From assembly GCA_020064725.1 (NCBI GenBank), contig JAGTWJ010000008.1, forward strand, positions 186,001 through 250,000: a stretch of DNA of 64,000 nucleotides. The letters are read 5' to 3'. The translations under genes were made by a program, and so were the position numbers. This DNA comes from Drechslerella dactyloides. Lineage: Eukaryota; Ascomycota; Orbiliomycetes; Orbiliales; Orbiliaceae. This document shows, in pieces, positions 55,109 through 64,000 of this stretch (position 1 is its first letter; the number at the start of each line of letters is the position of its first letter). The notes under the pieces are model-generated. The model was not told where the DNA came from and made no database searches. It saw only the letters and a list, made by a program, of their open reading frames with translations.

Positions 55109-57707
55109 ATGGCAGCCGACCCGTCGGCCAGTCTGCTGGCCTCTCCATTGGTCCAGCAGGAGCGGCCGTCCTTCCAGCCCAAGATCGTCTCCCTCTACCA
55201 GCAGCTCTTCAAGGTACTTGCTCGAACCACTCCAGCTTCCCTACGTAGCACAGCTCAGCTTCCAGACATATCTGAAACTTCGCGGTTGAAACGGACTCCA
55301 GCTGACGGGCAACGTGAAATCCCCGCAGGACGAAGACGACTATCACCCGAAATCCGAGGGCTTCTGGACCGAGTTCTTCCTGCTCAAAGCCCACCCGCCG
55401 GGCCTCAAGGCCGTCCTGGACCCGCTCTCCGGCGACGACCTCCTCCACCTGCAGGTTGGTCCCTCCCGCCTTTCCATCCCCGCCCCGGTTCCCGCTTTTT
55501 GACTCACGGCTGAAATGAAAGTCACCATCGCTCGGCCGCTCCGTATAATATGATATAATAGCCCCAGACCCGCCAGCTGTTCACTCGCGCCGTCGCCGTC
55601 GTCAAGAAGAAGGAGAGTCCCGCCGACGAGGCCGCCCTGGACGTAGGTTGCCCACCCTGCCGGTCGCGAATCGCTTATATATCCGCCAGCGCGCTTACTG
55701 TGGCTCCGTTTCACTCGTTTCAATTCTAGACGATAGCAACGTTCCTGAGCCAGGTGCTCGCGAAGCGGTACACGAACCTGTCGTCCGACGTCATCGCCAT
55801 ATTAGCGGGTCTGGACAACATTGATGCCGTGTTCACAGACTTTGTCGCCGTGCTGGACGGCAACATTCGCGGCGGGAAAACCGGTTGGTGGCCGGCCATG
55901 CATTCGAGTTTTTGAAAATCGAACTGGAGAACGCAAAATGCTAATCGGGTGGATGGTTGCGATAGTGGAGGTGCGGTGGAAGTCGGTGCATGCCGCGCTG
56001 GTTACGGCCTGCGGGGCGTTCAACACGGGCTTGCTGTCGTATTTCACGCACAGGGATCTGTTCCCCGCGCTGATGAAGTTTATCAACGACCCGGCGACGT
56101 CGTCCATGTCCTTTGAGGCGTTCGTGCTGCTCGGCGTCCTGGCCAACTGTGAGAACTACACAAATCTAAATATATCGAATGCTATAGCGAACTAACGAGG
56201 GGTGCAGATAATAAGTTTGAGATCCAGAATCCGTACCAGCTCCGCCTCGCGGACTTTGTCAACGAGGCATCGATCAAGCAGATTGTATACACTATTGGCG
56301 CGGCCTCGGCGCGGTGCCGGGAGGACTATATCGCCGTCCAGGATGACGCCCCCGAAGGGTGGAGCTTTGGGAGCGTGCTGACGCTGATGGGGCTCGGTGG
56401 TATTCTTGCCGCTACGGGGCTGGCCAAGTCGCGGCCGACATCGAGCAACGGCCCGCCTGGCAAAGTCGACCCGGACGTCGACGCCGTCAAACAGTCATTC
56501 GCCCAGCTGTAAGCATCGAATCACCATTCTACATCTAGACTCTTGACTAAATTTTGGACTACAATGAAGACCCGGCCTGCGTGCTGCCATCTTGCTCGGG
56601 ACGTACGACTTTGTCAACGCGAACAAGCTTTTCGCATTCACCTTCATCTCGTCGCGGCCGATCGCAGCGGTGGAGAACTCGCCGCGGATCGAGCCGCCGT
56701 TCGCGGCGTACATTTCGCTGACATCCTACATCACGCACCACGCGCACCGGACGGCGCGCAGCTGTCTCTACGCGCGTCTGAACCTTCTCGTCCTCCGGAT
56801 CCTGATCGAAGACAACACGATCTGCAGGCGGCTGGCGCACGACGAGCTCAAGAGTGAAGTGCGGCTGTGTCGGCACCGGCAGCCGTACCTGCCGACGACG
56901 CGGGGCGAGCGGCATTTGATATTGGCCATCATGGACGTGGCGCTGGACGGCGCGAACCATAACTTGCGCAAGAAGCTGGATGTGGAGCTGTACTCGCTGC
57001 TGCTGGGGATTCTGCTGCGTGTTATTTCGTTCCTCTCGAAATCGCGGATACGACTGCGTGAGTCTTACTTAACTTACACGGGATAATTCCTATTGGACGA
57101 GCTGACGGATGGCTGGGTGTGTGTAGAATATCACTGGACGGAGCTCTGGCGGTCGCTGCTCTCGCTGATCCGCTTCTTCGCGTCCTACGCATCAGACCTG
57201 AAAGACCTCCCCGGCGTGCCCCCCCTGCTGGACACGCTCGTCAACACGATCGCACTATCACTATCGACAGGCGACGCCTTCCTGCCATCGGCGACAGAAT
57301 ACGACGACCTCTTCTACAAGCTCGTCGAGACGGGCGACGTGCTCGTCAAGTTCCGCGACCTGTACAACCTGCCGGAGCGGAAGGCGACGAACAGCATCGG
57401 CACGCTGGTGGGCGTCAGCGAGCACTATTACCGGCTGATCGAGGAGAATAAGAGGAAAGGCGGCGGCGGCGGCAGCGGGGTCGGCCGGTGGACGAGCGGG
57501 GTTTCGTCGGCGGTGTTTCTGGGCCCGGAGCAGGTTGCTGAGGTTATCAAGAACGGGTACGAGACGCTGGCGATCGAGGGGGCGAAGGAGGGGCTCGGGG
57601 AGTGGGAGCGGTATCGGGAGGCGGCGGAGAAGGGGTTTCTGAAGAAGGTGGGGCGGGTGGTGGTTGCGGATGCGCGGGAGCTGGTGGAGGAGACGCTCGA
57701 CATTTGA
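55109..57707 (+). CDS. ARMH3/C10orf76-like (UPF0588) armadillo-like protein
   Basis: Exons 55109..55213, 55329..55454, 55562..55642, 55730..55883, 55966..56148, 56208..56508, 56570..57057 and 57127..57707 give 672 residues. Recognisable family segments are QQERPSFQPKIVSLYQQLF, GFWTEFFLLK, TIATFLSQVLAKRY, the LLGVLANYNKFEIQNPY motif (formed across the exon 5/6 junction), YDFVNANKLFAFTFI, and YHWTELWRSLLSLIRFF. The family is an all-helical armadillo-like protein. The human member binds the Arf exchange factor GBF1 and the PI4KB system at the Golgi; the fungal role is not established to my knowledge. Residues from about 395 to 430 are Gly/Pro/Ser-rich and probably a loop. The C-terminus carries a poly-Gly insertion (KGGGGGSG). 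Confidence 0.88.
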
Positions 57708-58146
57708 TTTTGAGTCTTTCTGCAGGTCGTGCATTTTATGTAAATGCGGAGGTGTGGACGTGCGTACGGCCGTTGAGGGCTGTGGATGATTGATTGAATT
57801 TTTACCATTTACTTCTTACCAGGTTTATATTTATATATTATACATACCTTTGGAGATACGCATTCAGTTTTACGTAGGAGATATCTGATGAGTGCAAGAA
57901 TAAACCTTGTGTTATCTCTTCCTCCTTCCTTCAATTCTCTCGTCGTTATTTACGGTACGTCTCGACGACGTGAAGCAAAAACATTCAGTCGAACCAAGTG
58001 CATGCATATTTGATGATTTGTTTATTCGTCCGTCCGTCTCGCTACTATATACTGACCCTGCAATCGATCAATCCTTGCCTTCCATCTTTATACAGCCCCG
58101 TTGTACATTTCCCTTCCCAATTGGTCGAGTTCCGTCGATATAACGA
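57708..58146. other. Convergent 3' region, ARMH3-like / COX12
   Basis: 439 bp with an ATTTATATATTATACATA-type AT-rich core, consistent with polyadenylation signals of both genes. No gene seen. Confidence 0.6.
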
Positions 58147-58685
58147 TCAGTCCGTCAATATGACTGGGAATATGCCGGCATCTGGTCGGTATTAATATCG
58201 TTCAGTTAGGATACTAAGCGTACAGGCGAGACGGTGGTGGTAGGTGGGTTTACCTCGCTGCTCGTCCCACCGGGCGGTCCAGGAGCTCGGGCAGAGGGAG
58301 CGGTAGGCGTGGTAGAACTGGCGGCAGGGCGCGAAGTCCTCGCCCTTGGCGAGGATGCACTTGTGGTAGTCGACGTAGTTTTGCCAGCACTGGTCAACGA
58401 ACGGTGAGTGGTGGTCTGGTATATGGGATTTGTCGGGGGATCAGGTGCGTACGTGCTTAGTCCTGCAGACACCGATTGTCAGTATGCATGATTCATCGAC
58501 TGGAGATATTATAGAGGGAGAGGACGTACTGGTTCTGCTGCGGGAAGCGGGCGTCGAAGCCGGCTGCGGATATCGGTTGAAGGTTAGTCTCGACGTCCGG
58601 GTGGATGATGTTTGGCTGGGAGGCCGGCGGACGCACCAGTGACAAACTTGAAGGGCTTGGTGACGCGCTCTTCCTCGTCGGCCAT
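58147..58685 (-). CDS. COX12: Cytochrome c oxidase subunit VIb (Cox12)
   Basis: Five exons: 58637..58685, 58530..58563, 58453..58462, 58254..58389 and 58147..58181 give 87 residues. Exon 3 is a 10-nt microexon supplying Thr-Lys-His of the conserved QTKHCWQNYVDYHKC. The protein is a twin-CxnC subunit on the intermembrane-space face of complex IV: Cys32-x9-Cys42 and Cys53-x10-Cys64 are intact and would be oxidised by Mia40. Other family residues are FDARFPQQNQ, ILAKGEDFAPC, and CPSSWTARWDEQR followed by DAGIFPV. The last exon restores the conserved Glu/Asp-x-G-x-F-P end, which the unspliced frame lacks. Its short N-terminus has no presequence, as usual. Confidence 0.94.
58453..58462 (-). other. 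COX12: 10-nt microexon of COX12
   Basis: Bounded by CTGCAG (acceptor) and GTACGC (donor). Its ten bases complete a Gln codon and add Thr-Lys-His. Without it, the frame does not connect to the first conserved Cys. Confidence 0.9.
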
Positions 58686-59020
58686 CGTGACGTCTTGTAG
58701 CTGTCGTTTGCGGGTGGCGGCGGTGTCAATTGGGCGGTGAGGATGCTGGCTGGACTGGCGACGGTGACGTTGGAGGAGGTTCGTTCGCGGGAGGTTGTCG
58801 TCGGAGGTTGCAATCAGGCCACTTTGAGCAGGTTTGCCGACCAGCCGCCCGCCGGCGAATCAGCATCGCGGGAAAACCCATCGACCGACAACCGACGTTC
58901 CCGCCACGGCAAACCTCCCGCGGCGGAGATGCCCGTCTTCGCGATGACAATCGATCTCGCCGCGCCGGCTGACCGCAGCCTGCTCTTCAGACTACTTCGA
59001 ATCTCAACGTGTATCGCGCG
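58686..59020. promoter_or_regulatory. Divergent promoter, COX12 / conserved unknown gene
   Basis: 335 bp separate the two ATGs. GC-rich; no clear binding site was recognised. Confidence 0.5.
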
Positions 59021-60073
59021 ATGATGCACTCGTTCCGCTCGGCCCGCGAAGAGGGAGGATCCCGGCTTCAGCAGTTCGGCGCCAGCCTGCTCTCGCGCCT
59101 CCGCCGACGGGGCCTGCGGAAGATGCGTCCCGAACTACGTCCGCCGAGTCGCGATGTCGAATTCCGCGACCCTGATCCGGTGCCGGTGCTCGTCCCCGAA
59201 GATGAAGTCGAACCGGACGACGCCCGCAACGGCATCAGCGGCGAGGACTTCCACGACGTCCTGACGCTGCTCCGCCGCTGGGTCCCCACGGAGCTCGCCC
59301 TCAAGATCCTGGACGACGCCGAATACCACCCGCACGCCATCCTCGCGTCCTCGTCCAAGCTCTCCGATCTGCGCATCGCCGGCTTCAAGGTCTACCTCTC
59401 CGCCACGATCCCCCAGCTTTCCGGCGAGTCCGCCGCCAACGCCCGCATTCACCGCCTCGTCTTCCGCATCCGCAGCTGGGACGGCAGCAGCAAATTCTTG
59501 CATCTGCGGCGTAACGTCGGCACGTACAAGAGCGCCTGGAGCTGGCTGGACGCCGAGATCTGGCGGGACATGTCGCCGGCCCAGCAGGCCGCCGCACAGC
59601 TGGCCTTCGCCGCCAGCAAGCCCAAGCCTCCGCGCGCCGCCGACGAGGTCGACTCGGACGACGAGGAGGCGAGCGGCAGCACCCGCGAGTACTACTTTGA
59701 CGATTTCTGCTGTCATGGGAGCGCGAGGGAGCGTAAGGGCTCGGCGCCTCCGCAGCGCCAGTATAAAGTCGGCACATGGCTGCTGCAGCGCAACCGCGTC
59801 GCGGCCCCGTGTGCGACCTGGCACGAGGTCGTGTGGGACTGCAAGGAGGACGAGCCGCCGGACGAGGACATGGCCAAGTGGGAGGACGGGGTGCGGGACC
59901 AGCACGGGTGGACGGGGATCGGGCGGTGGCACCGGGACGGGCGGATGGCGAACGGGCAGTTTGTGCGGGAGCTGCGGCCGGGCGATGAGGTGCGTGTGGT
60001 CATGCGCACGCTGTACGCCGGCTGGCGGTGCTTCGTTGAGAGCTGCGAGATCGAGTGCTGGTGGGCGGTGTAA
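59021..60073 (+). CDS. Conserved fungal protein of unknown function
   Basis: A single exon of 350 residues from the first ATG at 59021; the frame is open to a GTG at 59009 but no earlier ATG exists. It has a basic N-terminus (LLSRLRRRGLRKMRPELRPP) and an acidic patch. LTLLRRWVPTELALKILDDAEYHP follows at about 85-108, and resembles a helical segment seen in many uncharacterised fungal proteins. Next is a beta-rich central part (RIHRLVFRIRSWDGSSKFLHL, SAWSWLDAEIW). A Lys/Pro/Asp/Glu-rich loop leads to the C-terminal part (GTWLLQRNRVAAP, ATWHEVVWDC, NGQFVRELRPGDEVRVVMR, GWRCFVESCEIECWWAV). I recognise the C-terminal GD-x-V-R and WR-C-V-E pattern as recurring in fungal hypothetical proteins, but no function is assigned. 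Confidence 0.85.
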   Translation: MMHSFRSAREEGGSRLQQFGASLLSRLRRRGLRKMRPELRPPSRDVEFRDPDPVPVLVPEDEVEPDDARNGISGEDFHDVLTLLRRWVPTELALKILDDAEYHPHAILASSSKLSDLRIAGFKVYLSATIPQLSGESAANARIHRLVFRIRSWDGSSKFLHLRRNVGTYKSAWSWLDAEIWRDMSPAQQAAAQLAFAASKPKPPRAADEVDSDDEEASGSTREYYFDDFCCHGSARERKGSAPPQRQYKVGTWLLQRNRVAAPCATWHEVVWDCKEDEPPDEDMAKWEDGVRDQHGWTGIGRWHRDGRMANGQFVRELRPGDEVRVVMRTLYAGWRCFVESCEIECWWAV

Positions 60074-60523
60074 TACGTGGTGAAGTCGTAGATATCTGGA
60101 TGTGCATGTGGCTTGGTGATGGCGTTCGATGTGTGTATGGGTACGGTACATTTGTTTGGTGCGCGTAGTTCACGCGCGTTTGCACGGTTTAATGACATGG
60201 CGCTCTATAATACAGTCTATCGTAGAACAATTGTGCATGTAGATGTACCGTATCATTCGTCCCACGAGATGCGCAGAATGCGGTTTGATATCGTGATGCA
60301 GCTGTGGCTGGCCAATCGGACGCGGCGGTGGAAAACGCGGCCGCCGCGGCTTTCAAGGGGGACTTTATTGGCCCACGCCAATTGCAACCGCGACCTCACC
60401 TCCAATTGCCCACAGCTCACCACCATCACGAACATCACCACCACCACCATCCCTTCGCCGGACCGCTGTATATAATATATACATTCGCATTCGATCGAGG
60501 GACTTCAGCCCCCCGCAGCCAGC
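60074..60523 (+). promoter_or_regulatory. Promoter region of the type II membrane protein gene
   Basis: A TATATAATATATA box at 60469-60481 lies only 43-55 bp before the ATG, implying a very short leader. Upstream is a (CACCAT)-like run and a GC-rich stretch. Confidence 0.55.
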
Positions 60524-62376
60524 ATGCTGTGCGGCCGGCGCTTCTCGCCCCTGCGCTTCGTCGTCTACTGCATCGTCCTCGGCGCCATCCTCTCCCTCTT
60601 CTCCCACATCTCGCCCGTCCCCACGCCGGGGCTCGACCACATCCAGGAGAAGGGCAAGAAGACCTTCGGCCCCTATCTGCCCGGCTGGCACTCTTCCGGC
60701 GGCGCCCACAAGACCCCCGAGCCGACGGACTCCATCTCCTCGACCTCGTCCTGGTACGAGCACTGGTCCTGGCTGAACCCGTTCGGCAGCTCCAAGGACT
60801 TCTTCGAGTCCCGGACCGTGCTGCCGCCGCTGCCCCGCCGCTGCCCGATATACGCCTACTACGACCAGGACATCACGGCCTCCGGCCGCACCCGTGGCGA
60901 TGACGCCGTCATGCTGGCCTGGCGCCGGGCCTGGTGGGCCGCCGGCTTCGAGCCCATCATCCTCAGCCCGTCCGACGCGAGCGAGCACGGCATGTACCAG
61001 AAGGTCCGCGGGGCGATGCAGCTGGGCGACAAGCGCGACGCGCTCGAGTACAACATCCTGCGCTGGCTGGCCTGGGATCGAATGGGCACCGGCATCCTCT
61101 CCGACTTTAGGGTGCGTCTTAAGATATTTCTTAATATGAGTATCGACAGGTTTTGCTAACGGATTGTGGATGCACGCAGGTTTTCCCGATGCCCACGGCG
61201 GATGACCCCGTCATCCCGTTCCTCCGCCGCTGCGACTACGGCGACACCGTCACCCGCTTCGACTCCCTCGGCTCCGCCCTCTTTGCCGCCTCCGCGCCCG
61301 CCATCAAGGCTGTCGTCGCAAACATGACCTCCTGGGACGCCTCCTCCATCCCCGCGGAAGTCACCTCCCCGGCCGATCTCGCCATCCACCTCTTCGCCGC
61401 CGACCCGAAGCCCTCCAGCATCGCCTACTACTCCCGTGCCGTCGTCGCGGACCGCTACAAGGGCATCGACGCCAACACCCGCCTCCCGCGCCTCATCAAC
61501 GCCCACCTCCACGAGCACTTCCACGCGCAGCATTCCAGGGGCATCCACGTCCTCAACCCAACCAACCCCGTCAGCGACACGCTCACCCTCGCCGCGCTGA
61601 CCATCGCGCAGAAACTCGCAGCTTGCCCAGCCTCGCCCGCCCCGGACAGCTGTCCGCCAAACATCCCCGTCGCGGAATGCAAGCCGTCCAGCTGCCTCGA
61701 CAAAGGCAGCGCCATCACCGTCAGGATCGCAAAGGAGTTCAAAAACTCGACCGACGTCTTCACGCTCGGCGCCGTCCCGCACCCGCTGACGCTGCAAGCT
61801 ATGATCTACAACCGCCTCGTCCACGAGGTTTCCTTCGTCCGGCGCAACAGCACGCGCGACGTCTATCTAAAGGCCACGACGGCCGGCATCGCCCGCGAAG
61901 GTACAGGCGCAATGTACCGCGCCGTCAAGCTGAAGGAGGTCATCGCCTCCGCGGGGCTATCCCCGCTCGCCGCCAAGAGCGCTGCCGCGCCACCACCGGC
62001 TGCCGGCGGCGGGCGAACGGTCACTTCGGTCTGGGCGACGGTTGAGAAAGGGTGGGATGTAAAAGAAGTCGAATGGGTGCTAGGCTTCACGTTGCCGGAG
62101 GCCTCGCTGTCGACAGCGGAGCTGATGCAGCAGACGGACACGGAGCGGGCGACGCAGCAGCGGATACTCGAGGATGCGAGGCATGCGGTTACTGCGACGA
62201 CGACGGGGCTGCGGAAGCTGCGGGGTGCGGTTGAGGGGTGGAATCTGGGGGATTTCGAAATGTGGAAGTTTGTCACCGCGTTTGAGGAGCGGCGGCGGGC
62301 GGAGCGGGATCGGTGGACGAAGCGGGAGGAAGGATTTGGTAAGGGCATTGAGGAGCGGAAAGGCAGCGGTAACTGA
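60524..62376 (+). CDS. Type II membrane protein, unknown, with a glycosyltransferase-like luminal region
   Basis: Exons 60524..61111 and 61180..62376 (GTGCGT donor, CAG acceptor, phase 0) give 594 residues. A short basic cytoplasmic end is followed by one membrane segment (RFVVYCIVLGAILSLF, about 11-27), then a Ser/Pro linker and a large luminal domain. That domain has PRRCPIYAYYDQDITASG, DDAVMLAWRRAWWAAGFEPIIL, LGDKRDALEYNILRWLAWDRMG and GILSDFRVFPMP. The order of an N-terminal strand, a W-rich helix and an acidic 'LSD-x-R-V-F' turn resembles GT-A-like fungal proteins. A canonical DxD is not evident, so activity is only a suggestion. N-glycosylation sequons are present (NMTS, NSTD, NSTR). 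The C-terminus is charged and helical. Probably Golgi or ER. Confidence 0.75.
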
Positions 62377-64000
62377 TGCCGCTGCTTGAAAATGCATGGC
62401 ATATATTTCACACGGTTGGGTTGGGAATGTCGACCGGGTATTTAGGTATGATACGATACGATGGTAGGTGGGTACTGCATTTTGGGATATGCATGCATGC
62501 GTGATGCATCTTTAGACACAAGTTGCCATTTGATATTGATTGATACTTTGCGCGTGGCGTTTCGAGTTGGGCTTTGCTGTGGGTTCTTTCTAAATATTTG
62601 CTCCTTGTATGTAGTTGCATTGCGTTTGCGAATTCATTTACCTGCAAGGCTTTTCATTCGGTGCTGATATTGATTACGGTAGATATAAAATGAATTGTTG
62701 GCATCTCAGAGCTGGGCAGTTAAACGACGGCGGCAAACCGTCGTGCATCTACAGATTTGGTCATAGAGAAGCTAGCTGTAGCACTCAATATATTGGTGAT
62801 CTAAGGAAAGAATTCAACAAGCGTGGATTTGGTCCGTTTTCTACATCCAAAGAAAAGGCATGCAGTGGACGCTACGATCAATTGATCGATCGATCGATCG
62901 TAGTCGTAAAAGTAATCGATATGATATCGGAGCGAGATAGAAAAGAACAAGGGCAAAGTTAATACTGCTGCCCAGAGCTGTCCTGCTCTATGCATAAGCA
63001 AATCCGGATCACAGCCTCGAAACTAGACCATCACAAGCAACGATGCACCAGCATGTTATATCGTTGAGAATTTCAGTATGAGCTTCCACGGAAGGCTGCT
63101 GTATCGATGATTTTTGTTCGTATCAACGATACAGACAATGCAATCGAGACTTGAGTACAATTGCATAGCAAGGCATCCAGGAGGCTGCAGGTGAGCAGGA
63201 CAGCAATATTATATGTTATGCATGGTTGGATGTGCACATCTTGGCCCGCTTCGTTCATGCATGCATGCATGGTGGCAACTCGAAGTCGGGCGGTAAGATC
63301 ACCTGACGAATCAAGTCCCTTGAGACGTGAAATTGAAAGATGACGCGGGGCAGGTTGGAACTCTGCGTATATATTGCCTTTCACACATCAATTGATCAAG
63401 AGATTTGGTGTCGTGCGCCGCCTTTAGATGATGATTTCCAAATCGTAGTCAATTCCGGCCCTGCAGGGGGAAAATATTGGCTGTTGGAAAGCACAGGAGC
63501 CTCTGATGATGATGAAACCCCTTTCAAGGCGATGTAATTTGACTTTGCAGTGGAACCTGCAATCTTTCAAGTCGGATTCAATCCCGATCTCAGTTGTCTA
63601 TTTGGTAACAAAAGAAGCATCTAGCAAAGATGCTCCATAGGGCGAAAATCCATTGGATGGACGCCACCGAGGAACGAAATTCAACGGCTGTTCATTGCAC
63701 TGCATTTGCCAGGAAGACATCGAGAGCTATAATTATGCATCTCGATTGTAGGAGCAAGGCTTGGGAACGAGAGCAATAGGGCAGCCAATGTTTGATTGGC
63801 TAATAGACGCAACGCCTGAGCTAATGGAAAATACACGTAATTGATTCGGGGTATATCAAAAACAAGAAGACACAACCGGAAAGGGACTGCAAAGATCAAG
63901 ATAAGGAAAGGCAAAAAAAACTGCTGAAAAGAGAGCCACACTGAAGCCCAGAATATTATAATAATATCAACTTGGAGGTGTAGTGGAGGATGAAGGGTTG
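62377..64000. other. Gene-free right end of the window
   Basis: No supported gene. It contains self-complementary tetranucleotide runs: GCATGCATGC near 62491, a 17-nt GATCGATCGATCG array near 62884, and TGCATGCATGCATG near 63256. Confidence 0.6.

Noticed and set aside
58206..58472. A Thr/Ser/Pro-rich frame over the COX12 locus.
   Set aside because: It is a frame-shifted reading of COX12 exon 4; the spliced Cox12 model explains the region.

Overview
The window is nuclear DNA of a filamentous ascomycete (Pezizomycotina). The evidence is short introns with GTRNGT donors and C/TAG acceptors in nearly every gene, single-copy housekeeping genes with Pezizomycotina-style sequences (SEC31, TRP2, LYS2, RFC5, PtaB-type LIM-binding protein, COX12, ureG), and long AT-rich gene-poor stretches between compact gene-rich blocks. 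Exon boundaries were worked out by hand from splice signals, reading phase and family conservation; where exon joins are given, the phases close and the reading frame stays open. I do not assign a species or class.

Layout. 0-0.5 kb: 5' part of a GET2-like gene (minus) running off the left edge. 1.9-3.4 kb: bHLH transcription factor (minus) with an unusual 5' end. 3.5-11.9 kb: about 8.4 kb without a convincing gene. 11.9-19.2 kb: an orphan protein with a fungal STAND-type N-terminal pattern, SEC31 (COPII coat) in 8 exons, and a 91-residue orphan. 19.8-21.1 kb: a caspase-fold-like protein that appears to have lost both catalytic residues. 21.8-23.8 kb: ATE1 arginyltransferase in 10 exons. 24.5-33.3 kb, all minus strand: mitochondrial ribosomal protein uL16m, anthranilate synthase TRP2 and alpha-aminoadipate reductase LYS2. 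36.4-37.1 kb: diphosphoinositol polyphosphate Nudix hydrolase. 40.4-41.8 kb: urease GTPase UreG. 45.0-47.8 kb: PtaB-type LIM-binding co-regulator (minus) with long Gln and Ala-Gln repeats.

52.4-53.1 kb holds a spliced, apparently non-coding transcription unit whose second intron contains the box C/D snoRNA U14; a second C/D-like element lies in its first intron. 53.4-62.4 kb is a dense, GC-rich block: RFC5 (minus) and an ARMH3/C10orf76-like protein (plus) share a 389-bp divergent promoter; COX12 (minus, with a 10-nt microexon) and a conserved unknown protein (plus) share a 335-bp one; then a type II membrane protein of unknown function. 62.4-64 kb shows no gene.

Most genes do not form a functional cluster. 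Two linkages may matter: TRP2 and LYS2 (amino-acid biosynthesis, tandem, with a perfect Gcn4/CpcA-type site beside the TRP2 start), and the STAND-like orphan and degenerate caspase-like protein, which flank SEC31 and both resemble parts of fungal NLR/cell-death proteins. The best unexpected findings are the U14 host gene and the dead caspase-like protein.
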